Assembly: GCF_015356865.1 (NCBI RefSeq) | Contig: NZ_JAAFZA010000026.1 | Span: 1 to 64,000, forward strand | From: Catenulispora pinisilvae | GTDB lineage: Bacteria; Actinomycetota; Actinomycetes; Streptomycetales; Catenulisporaceae | Length of the DNA: 64,000 nucleotides | Direction of reading: 5' to 3' | Shown here: piece by piece, positions 25,678 through 32,122 of the stretch | Layout of the letters: each line of letters opens with the position of its first letter | How positions within the stretch are numbered: position 1 is the first letter of the stretch | The notes under the pieces: model-generated | Told to the model about the DNA's origin: nothing | The model's database searches: none | The model's input: only the letters and a program-made list of their open reading frames with translations | Translations under genes and position numbers: made by a program

Positions 25678-26652
25678 TCAGAGTTCGAGTCCGTAGAGGG
25701 CTGTGGCGTTGGTCGCGGTGAACTTCTGCCGGTCCTCGTCGGTGGCGAAGTGCGTGAGGAACGTGGTGATCTCGTCCCGGGTGGGGTGTTGGAAGGGGTA
25801 GTCGGTGGAGAAGATGAGCCGGTCGATGGTGGTGACGGTCAGCGCGTACTGCAGGAGCGCCGGGTTGAGCATGCCGGATGCGGTGATGTGGAAGTTCGTG
25901 CGGATGTAGTGCCTGACGGGATGCTGCAGGCCGGCGACGCGCGAGAGGCTGTCCGCGCGGTCGAGCCAGAACAGCAGCATCTCGCCCCAGTGGCCGAGGA
26001 CGATCTGCAGCTCCGGGTGCCGGTCGAAGGTGCCGGCCAGGATCAGCCGGAGGGCGGCGGTGGCGGTGTCGAGGTGCCAGCCCCATCCGAAGGTGGCCAG
26101 GCCGAGGTCGGTGACGGCGTCGAAGCCGCGGTACGAGGCGTCGCGGACGGCGTCGGAGGGGATCTGCGGGTGGATGAAGACCGGCTGGCCGAGGCGCGCG
26201 GCGGCAGCGAAGAAGTCCTCGTAGACCGGATCGTCGAGGAAGCGCTCGCCGCAGCGGCCGTAGACCATGGTGCCGACGTGGCCCTGCGCGGCGGCCCGGG
26301 CGAGTTCGCCGGCGACGTGCTCCGGGGCGGACATCGGCAGCGTCGACAGCGCCCGCAGCCGGGTCGGGTGCTTGCCGACGGCTTCGATCGCCGTGTCGTT
26401 CGCGGCGCGGCTGAGCCGCAGGGCCTGGTCGGGCGGCAGCGGATGCGTCCCGGGCGGGGTCAGGGCGAGGATCGAGACGTCGATGCCCTGCTCGTCCATC
26501 GCGGCGATCCGGCCGTCGCCCAGGTCCTCCAGCCGCTGCCGGTGGTCGCCCATCTCGTTGAAGGCCAGGCTCTCGTCCGGCCGCGGCAGGGCTTTGAGGG
26601 CGGAGGTGAGCTCCGGCATGATCCAGTGTTCCTCGATGGCGATGAGAGTCAT
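25678..26652 (-). CDS. Amidohydrolase-2 family protein resembling gamma-resorcylate (2,6-dihydroxybenzoate) decarboxylase
   Basis: 324 residues from ATG 26652 (AAAGGG upstream; the open frame extends further but without support). The protein begins MTLIAIEEHWIMPELTSALK, where the EEH glutamate is the first metal ligand. VFIHPQIP gives the His ligand, LQIVLGHWGEMLLFWLDR the second His, and RLIFSTDYPFQHP the Asp. These blocks line up with metal-dependent non-oxidative hydroxybenzoate decarboxylases of the LigW/gamma-RSD type. It is divergent from a MarR gene, with two near-identical operator boxes between them. Together with ubiX/ubiD it makes two unrelated aromatic decarboxylase types within 6 kb. 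Confidence 0.85.
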   Translation of the reverse strand: MTLIAIEEHWIMPELTSALKALPRPDESLAFNEMGDHRQRLEDLGDGRIAAMDEQGIDVSILALTPPGTHPLPPDQALRLSRAANDTAIEAVGKHPTRLRALSTLPMSAPEHVAGELARAAAQGHVGTMVYGRCGERFLDDPVYEDFFAAAARLGQPVFIHPQIPSDAVRDASYRGFDAVTDLGLATFGWGWHLDTATAALRLILAGTFDRHPELQIVLGHWGEMLLFWLDRADSLSRVAGLQHPVRHYIRTNFHITASGMLNPALLQYALTVTTIDRLIFSTDYPFQHPTRDEITTFLTHFATDEDRQKFTATNATALYGLEL

Positions 26653-26714
26653 GGTGGCCGCCCTTTCCATCGGCGCCGCCGGCGGCTCGGTCGCCGGCCG
26701 CGCAGCGTGATGCT

Positions 26715-26765
26715 TATCAATTGACAGCAAAGCTAGCCCACGGCAGAATTCGTTGTCAATTGATA
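26715..26765. promoter_or_regulatory. Paired MarR operators
   Basis: TATCAATTGACA at 26715-26726 and its exact reverse complement TGTCAATTGATA at 26754-26765 lie 39 bp apart between the divergent amidohydrolase and marR genes. Each contains the palindromic core TCAATTGA. They are good candidates for two binding sites of the MarR protein. Confidence 0.65.
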
Positions 26766-26812
26766 GCAATCACGCGATGGCAGTCACGCGGCGACGACGG
26801 AGGTCCCGACGG

Positions 26813-27262
26813 ATGGATGAGGAACAGACTTCGCGGCTGTTCGAGCTCGCCGACCTGATTCTGGCGGTGGGCCGCCACATCCAGGCGTCCAAGGAGGCCG
26901 CAGCCGAGTCGGGAACGCCGATGGAGGGGGCGGTGATGCGCTACATCGACCGGCACCCGGGCACCACGGTCAGTGCGGCGGCGGAGGCCACGCAGCTGAT
27001 CTCCAGCAACTTCAGCCGGGCGGTGCGGAACCTGGAGAAGGCCGGCTACATACGACGCGACGTCGATCCCCAGGACGCGCGGCGCGTGCTGCTCTTTCCC
27101 ACAGACAAGGCGCAGGAGAACCTGCAACGACTGCGTACAACCTGGAGCAACCTCATGGAGGGGGCTCTCACCGACTCCGAAGACGCCGAGATCGACGCCG
27201 CGATCTCGACCCTGCGGAACATCGAGGCACGTCTTGTCGCCCGAACCCGCGGCGAGACCTGA
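26813..27262 (+). CDS. MarR family transcriptional regulator (next to amidohydrolase)
   Basis: 149 residues from ATG 26813, preferred over upstream starts because it alone has a GGAGG ribosome site. Winged-helix: VMRYIDRHPGTTVSAAAEAT, recognition helix QLISSNFSRAVRNLEKAGYI and wing RRDVDPQDARRVLLFPTD, which carries the MarR DxRxxxL-type signature. The flanking helices form the dimer interface. It is divergent from the gamma-resorcylate-decarboxylase-like gene, and the paired TCAATTGA boxes lie between them, so it likely represses both and releases on binding a phenolic acid (inference). Confidence 0.88.
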   Translation: MDEEQTSRLFELADLILAVGRHIQASKEAAAESGTPMEGAVMRYIDRHPGTTVSAAAEATQLISSNFSRAVRNLEKAGYIRRDVDPQDARRVLLFPTDKAQENLQRLRTTWSNLMEGALTDSEDAEIDAAISTLRNIEARLVARTRGET

Positions 27263-27304
27263 CGAATCGGGCGAGCTGGGGCACCCCAGCCTAACCCCGG
27301 GGCC

Positions 27305-27562
27305 AAGAACTCCATCAAGCTTGGCGTCCCACTGGACCGCGTCGACACCGTCGTCGACTATCGCGGAGCCAAGGACAGGGGCGTCAAATCTCTCGGAACG
27401 ACCAATGCCGGTGTGCCCCGGCACTCGCCGAACTGGCCGCCCTCGCCGCTACCAGTGACCCGGACATCCCCATCACCGCAACGTACCCGCTCACCGCCGT
27501 GCGCGACGTCTACCGCGCATTGGCCGACCGCAAGGCCCGCCGGCGCATCGTGCTGCGCCCCC
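27305..27562 (+). pseudogene. C-terminal fragment of a zinc-type NADP-dependent quinone/alcohol oxidoreductase
   Basis: One frame reads IKLGVPLDRVDTVVDYRGAK and GVKSLGTTNAG. After a frameshift near 27417 the adjacent frame reads LAELAALAATSDPDIPITAT YPLTAVRDVYRALADRK and RRRIVLRP. The last blocks match the end of MDR-superfamily NADPH:quinone reductases, in which a 'P-AATYPL-VR-AY--L' pattern leads to a final K/R-IVL-P. The cofactor and catalytic halves are missing. The remaining 200 bp to the next gene show nothing. Confidence 0.6.
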
Positions 27563-27767
27563 AAAATCTCAGCCGCTGCACCGCAGGACTCGGCTTCCTC
27601 GCTGTCATCCCCACCACCTGCACAAACCCAGCCCCGCGCCACCACTCCCTATATGTACGGATACTGCGAAACCAGGCCACAGTCTACAAACCACCGCTAG
27701 CTGACCCGGTCTCGCCGAAGCCGTGGCGGCAGCGAAGTAGGCGGGTCGAAGCCCGCTGCGGAGAAGG

Positions 27768-28325
27768 TCAGGCTTCGGCGTTGTCGCCGCGGCGCCGGAG
27801 CGAATCGGCTGAGCGGGGCGGCTGGGCGCGCTGGTGGTCGCCGACCCGCGTCATGATCTCGGCCAGCTGGGGCAGATCGTCGCCGGTCAGTGCGTCGAAC
27901 AGGAGGCGGCGGGCCAGCTGCACGTGCCCCGGCAGGACGTCGAGTAGCACCGCGTGGCCGGCGTCGGTCAGCGCGACGGCGGTGGCGCGGGCGTCGGCGG
28001 GGTCGGGGCAGCGGGTGATCAGGCCGAGCTTCTCCAGCAGCGAGGCCTGGTAGGTCATTCCGCTGCGGCTGTAGACGACGCCGTCGGCCAGCTGGGTCAT
28101 CCTCTGCGTCCCGCCCGCGTCGCGCAGCCGGACCAGGAGCTGGAACTGCACGAAGCTGATATCGGCCGTGGCGCGCAGCTGCTGTTCGAGGCGGAAGTGC
28201 AGCAGGTTGACGGAGTCCATGAGCGCGATCAGGGTCTTCAGCTCGACCGGATCCAGCGGCCCGTCGTCGTCGTGCCGGTCGCCGCGCCGGGCCTCGGTTT
28301 CCGGATCGGGGCGGCTCTGGCTCAT
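27768..28325 (-). CDS. MarR family transcriptional regulator (divergent from alpha/beta hydrolase)
   Basis: 185 residues from ATG 28325. An Asp/Arg-rich N-terminus of about 25 residues precedes the MarR core: VNLLHFRLEQQLRATADISF, GGTQRMTQLADGVVYSRSGM as the helix-turn-helix, TYQASLLEKLGLITR, and the wing PADARATAVALTDAG. It is divergent from the hydrolase at 28458, and an 8-bp-arm palindrome lies directly on that gene's leader. Family certain; inducer unknown. Confidence 0.88.
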   Translation of the reverse strand: MSQSRPDPETEARRGDRHDDDGPLDPVELKTLIALMDSVNLLHFRLEQQLRATADISFVQFQLLVRLRDAGGTQRMTQLADGVVYSRSGMTYQASLLEKLGLITRCPDPADARATAVALTDAGHAVLLDVLPGHVQLARRLLFDALTGDDLPQLAEIMTRVGDHQRAQPPRSADSLRRRGDNAEA

Positions 28326-28419
28326 CCGGCCAGCATAGCGCTGCGAACTCAAACCATTGCTATGGCGTAGGTCTCACGGAGGGCACTTTGCTTCGCGGCC
28401 GAAGCGAGTTAGGATGTTG

Positions 28420-28441
28420 ATTACTTCGAGAGTGAAGTAAT
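28420..28441 (+). promoter_or_regulatory. MarR-type operator before the alpha/beta hydrolase
   Basis: ATTACTTC (28420-28427) and GAAGTAAT (28434-28441) form a perfect inverted repeat with a 6-bp spacer, ending just before the GGAGGAG ribosome site of the hydrolase. A repressor bound here would block transcription start or elongation. Confidence 0.65.
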
Positions 28442-28457
28442 TTTTGGAGGAGAACCC

Positions 28458-29714
28458 ATGCCGTTCCACGTCCAGTCCACCGCCGCGGCTCTGCGCGACG
28501 GCTTCCCCGTGTTCGCGCACCACGAGTCGGTGTCGGCGCTGTGGTCACAGAAGTGGCGTCAGCCGTGCGCCGCCGGGATCTACCCGTTCGGCGACGGACG
28601 GCTGGAGGACTTCGAACCGATCTTCGCCGAGCTGCGCGCGGTCTCCGGCGACGACCCGGGCATCCTGTACCGGCCGGACGACTACGCCGCGCCGTTCCTC
28701 CCGGTCGGCGACCGCCTCACCCTCGCCGCGCAGGAAGCCGCGAAGCAGGGCTCGACCGAGGAGGCGCGGGAGCTGTTCCTGCGAGCGGCAGCCGTCTACC
28801 GGGTGGCGCGGGTCCCCGTCGTCCGCTCACCGCTTGGCCGGCAGGCGTGGGAGAAGGGCAAAGCCGCCTACGAGCGGGGCACCGAACTGCTGGACCCGCC
28901 GAACGTCCCCGTCGCGATCCCGTTCCGGCACGCCGACATCGCCGCCGGCGACCGCGCCGGCGACATCCCGGCCTACCTGCGTGTGCCCGGCGGGCCGCGG
29001 CCGGCAGCCGGGTGGCCCGTCCTGCTGTACATCTGTGGCCTCGACGGCTACCGGACCGACCAGAACGCGGCCATCCAGGCGCACCTCGACCGTGGCCTTG
29101 CCACGCTCACCTTCGAGATCCCCGGCACGGGCGACTGCCCGGCGGCGCCGAACGACCCGACGTCGGACGACCGGCTGATCAGCAGCATCCTGGACTGGAT
29201 CGTCGCCGGCGCCCCCGAGTTCGGGTTCGACCCCGGCACGATCCTCGCCCGGGGCGTCAGCACCGGCGGGTACCACGCGGTGCGCATCGCGCACACCCAC
29301 GCCGACCGGCTGTTCGCGGTGGTGGCGCACGGCGGCGGATACCACCACATGTTCGACGCCGACTGGATCAGCGCACAGAACCAGATGGAGTTCCCGTTCG
29401 CTCTGGCCGACGCGCTCGCGCACAAGTTCGGCTACCGGGATCCGGACCCTGCGAAGGCGGTCGCCGCCTACGCCGCCGAAGCCCACCGGTTCAGCCTTGC
29501 CGACTCCGGCGTGCTGGCCTCGCCGGCGTGCCGGCTACTGCTGATCAACGGGGTGGAGGACTCGATCTTCCCGATCGAGGACAGCATCCTGGCGGGAACC
29601 CGGGGCGACAACACGGACCTGATCGTGCTGGGCGGCCGTGCGCACATGGGCGAACCCGCCGCCGAGCCGGCCATCCACGCCTGGATCGAGAAGGCGCTGG
29701 CAACACGGACCTGA
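28458..29714 (+). CDS. Alpha/beta hydrolase of the FrsA/Ayg1-like type
   Basis: 418 residues. An N-terminal helical lid region of about 180 residues (EARELFLRAAAVYRVARVPV) precedes the hydrolase core: VLLYICGLDGYRT at the oxyanion region, nucleophile elbow GVSTGGYHAVR, NGVEDSIFPIED with the acid, and GGRAHMGEP with the catalytic His. This layout matches FrsA/DUF1100 esterases and fungal Ayg1-type polyketide-shortening C-C hydrolases. It is a cytosolic enzyme. The MarR gene on the other strand and the palindrome on its leader suggest induction by the substrate. Confidence 0.85.
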   Translation: MPFHVQSTAAALRDGFPVFAHHESVSALWSQKWRQPCAAGIYPFGDGRLEDFEPIFAELRAVSGDDPGILYRPDDYAAPFLPVGDRLTLAAQEAAKQGSTEEARELFLRAAAVYRVARVPVVRSPLGRQAWEKGKAAYERGTELLDPPNVPVAIPFRHADIAAGDRAGDIPAYLRVPGGPRPAAGWPVLLYICGLDGYRTDQNAAIQAHLDRGLATLTFEIPGTGDCPAAPNDPTSDDRLISSILDWIVAGAPEFGFDPGTILARGVSTGGYHAVRIAHTHADRLFAVVAHGGGYHHMFDADWISAQNQMEFPFALADALAHKFGYRDPDPAKAVAAYAAEAHRFSLADSGVLASPACRLLLINGVEDSIFPIEDSILAGTRGDNTDLIVLGGRAHMGEPAAEPAIHAWIEKALATRT

Positions 29715-29808
29715 AGCCGTGTGCGGGCCGAACCCGTCCCGAGGCGGCCGTGAGGCTACGCCTTCTTACTCGATGCTCCGAGACGAATGAGAACAGGGAC
29801 GTAGAGCA

Positions 29809-30263
29809 ATGGTTGCCACCACGCAGCAGGGACGTTTCGTGGGCAAGGCGGCCGTCGTGACCGGCGGCAGCCGCGACATCGGCACGGCCGTGGCCCGGAG
29901 GCTGGCCGCCGAGGGCGCGGCCGTGGCGATCGGCTATCGCGGCAACCAGGAGGCCGCGGATGCGCTGGCGGCCGAACTCGCCGCCATGGGCGGTCAGGCC
30001 ATCGCCGTCCAGGCCGACGTCGCCGACCCGGGACAGACAGCGGCGCTGATCGAGCGGACAGTGGCCGAGTTCGGGCACCTGGACGTGGTCGCCTCCTGCG
30101 CCGGCGTCGAGCACTTCGGCGCGCCGGCGTCGAGCACTTCGGCGCGCTGGAGACGATCACGCCGGCCGACTTCGACCGGGTCTGCACGGTGAACACCTGC
30201 GGGCAGCTGTTCACCGTGCAGCACGCCGTGCCCCACCTGCCCGCTGGCGATCCCGTCGGGATG
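29809..30263 (+). pseudogene. SDR oxidoreductase broken by a 23-bp tandem duplication and truncated
   Basis: ATG at 29809 starts a normal SDR: GKAAVVTGGSRDIGTAVARR, GYRGNQEAADAL, QADVADPGQTAALI, LDVVASCAGVEHFG. At 30098-30143 a 23-bp unit starting GCGCCGGCGT is present twice in direct succession. As 23 is not a multiple of three, the second copy shifts the frame to an early stop at 30192. The original frame continues after the duplication as ALETITPADFDRVCTVNT and QHAVPHLPAG, then homology ends near 30250, where the 3' end of the minus-strand GH30 gene begins. The catalytic Tyr-Lys half is gone. Confidence 0.8.
30098..30143 (+). repeat. Exact 23-bp tandem duplication
   Basis: The 23 bases at 30098-30120 are repeated identically at 30121-30143. 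The duplication sits inside the SDR reading frame and shifts it. Confidence 0.95.
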
Positions 30264-31974
30264 ATTTCTGATCATGTGGATTCGGTTGCTGTACCTCGCC
30301 TTCGTCCGCGTCGTCGTTGACCAGGCTCGCGGTGGTGGTCGAGGCGATGCGCTTGGCACCGGGGAGCACGAACTTGCTGAAGTGGCCGACGGAGTAGTAG
30401 CCGGCGTTGTAGGTCACGTTCCCGGTGCTCTGGTTGACGGTGACCAGCGGGGTGCAGGCGTTGCAGCCGCCGGGGATCACCGGGCCGTTGTTCTGGTCTT
30501 GGGCGATGTTCCACATCGTGGCGGTCCGCGCCCAGTTGCGGGTGCTCTGGATGAAGGTCTCGATCGCGTTCTGCGGGTCGATGCCGTCAGAGCATTCGGT
30601 CTCGTAGTTGTCCTTGGTCGGGAATGCCGCCTGCATGGTGCTGATGGCGCTCAGGTTGCCCGCGTAGCAGTGCCAGGACGTTCCGGCCAGGTACTTGGCG
30701 GCGCCGGCGTTCTGCATCAGCGGCTCGGCGAAGCTGCCGAGCACGTCGGTGTTGAAGTCGGTGCCGAGCAGCGCCGGGGAGAGGTTCGCCTGGGCCAGGG
30801 CGGGGCCGAGGTTGTTCGCGATGAAGTCGGCCTCGTTCTGCTCGCTGAACTCCATACCCGGGTACGCCGAGGGGTATGTCGGCTCGTTCTGCGCGGTGAT
30901 CGCGGAGATCGGGACGCCCTGCGCAGCGTAGCCCTGGAGGAACTTCACGAAGTACTGCGCCAGGGGTCCGTAGCTGGTGGCGAGCAGCGTTCCGGCGTGG
31001 TTGGTGTTGTTCATCTGGCCGTTTGCCTTCATCCAACCCGGCGGGCTCCACGGGTTCGCCATGAGCTTCAGCCCCGGGTTGAGCGCGAGCGCTTCCTTCA
31101 GGTCCGGAACGATGTACTGCAGGTCGTGCGCGATCGTGAAGTTCGCGAGCGAGGGGTCGGGCCGGGTCCATCCCTGGTTCGTCTGGCCGTTGCAGGTCCA
31201 CAACTGCGTCAGCGAACCGTTGGCCGTGGCCGCGCCGGAGACGTCCAGGCACAGACCGGACTGCACGCCGGTGATCGTGCCGTTGACGTTGAGTCTCCAC
31301 TGCTGGTTCGGCTGGCCGTTGCACGTCCAGAGGATCACCTTGGTGCCGTTGGCGGTGCCCTGGCCGTTGGCGTCCAGGCACTTGCCAGCGATCTGCAGTA
31401 GTGAGCCGCTGGTGTAGGCGAACTGCTGGTTCGGGTTGCCGCCGGCGCAGTCCCAGATGTAGATCTGCGTGCCGTTCGCGGGGTTGCCGGTGTCGTCCAG
31501 GCAGCGTCCCGAACCGACGCCGACCGTCGTGCCCGTGGATGCCGAGAGGTTGTCGTCGTAGGAGTACGGCTGTGCCGTGGCGGAGAAGTCGGACGAGCCC
31601 ATGGGAACCCTGACCCAGCTCATGCCGATGCCCTGGCTGGGGCTGAACAACGCGTTCATCAGGTTGGTATGAGCGGTGCCGCTGAGCTTGTCGGACAACA
31701 ACCAGGCCGAGGAGTCTGTCATCGCGGCGCCGAAGCCCACGATGCTCTGGAACTTCTGCGTGTCGTCGACGTTGATGGTCCCCGAGCCGGATGACGCGGA
31801 GAAACCGAGGTCTGCCTGTTGGGTCAGGTGTTGGCTCAGGTCTGAGGTCGTCAGCCACTTGTGGACCACCTCGATGGCGGCCGAGGCCGGTGGCGCCGGC
31901 ATCACCAGCAGGGCGAGCCCGAGTATGCCGGACAGTGCGCCGGCCATGCCCGCGCGGTGTTTCGCTCGTGACAT
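30211..31974 (-). CDS. Secreted GH30 glycoside hydrolase with a CBM13 lectin domain inserted in the catalytic domain; C-terminus truncated
   Basis: 587 residues from ATG 31974 with a signal peptide to about residue 32. GH30 blocks: FQSIVGFGAAMTDSSAWLLS, MSWVRVPMGSSDF, then KLMANPWSPPGWMK, ITAQNEPTY (acid/base Glu364) and YETECSDG (nucleophile Glu460). Between PYSYDDN (about 141) and DPSLANFTIAHDLQY (about 273) lies a full ricin-type CBM13 with three QxW-type repeats (NPNQQF, QPNQQW, QTNQGW). The usual GH30 C-terminal beta domain is missing: after GAKRIASTTTASLVN the frame runs into unrelated sequence to 30211, next to a truncated SDR. It may still fold. The family includes endo-beta-1,6-galactanases and glucanases. 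Confidence 0.82.
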   Translation of the reverse strand: MSRAKHRAGMAGALSGILGLALLVMPAPPASAAIEVVHKWLTTSDLSQHLTQQADLGFSASSGSGTINVDDTQKFQSIVGFGAAMTDSSAWLLSDKLSGTAHTNLMNALFSPSQGIGMSWVRVPMGSSDFSATAQPYSYDDNLSASTGTTVGVGSGRCLDDTGNPANGTQIYIWDCAGGNPNQQFAYTSGSLLQIAGKCLDANGQGTANGTKVILWTCNGQPNQQWRLNVNGTITGVQSGLCLDVSGAATANGSLTQLWTCNGQTNQGWTRPDPSLANFTIAHDLQYIVPDLKEALALNPGLKLMANPWSPPGWMKANGQMNNTNHAGTLLATSYGPLAQYFVKFLQGYAAQGVPISAITAQNEPTYPSAYPGMEFSEQNEADFIANNLGPALAQANLSPALLGTDFNTDVLGSFAEPLMQNAGAAKYLAGTSWHCYAGNLSAISTMQAAFPTKDNYETECSDGIDPQNAIETFIQSTRNWARTATMWNIAQDQNNGPVIPGGCNACTPLVTVNQSTGNVTYNAGYYSVGHFSKFVLPGAKRIASTTTASLVNDDADEGEVQQPNPHDQKSSRRDRQRAGGARRAAR

Positions 31975-32070
31975 CTGTGTCAAGCCTCTCGCTTGGAGAA
32001 TCACCGTGCTGCCGCGACGCAGCCGGCAGCTTCCTGCGGCCGCAACGGATGCGGCAGTTCACACAGCCCA

Positions 32071-32110
32071 AGGGCTTCCCGGGCGTTCCCACTGACGCCC
32101 GGGAAGCCCT
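32071..32110 (-). terminator. Perfect 16-bp hairpin terminator of the GH54 gene
   Basis: AGGGCTTCCCGGGCGT at 32071-32086 pairs exactly with 32095-32110 around an 8-nt loop. It follows the minus-strand GH54 gene, which ends at 32123. Confidence 0.8.
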
Positions 32111-32122
32111 GGCATCACCGGA

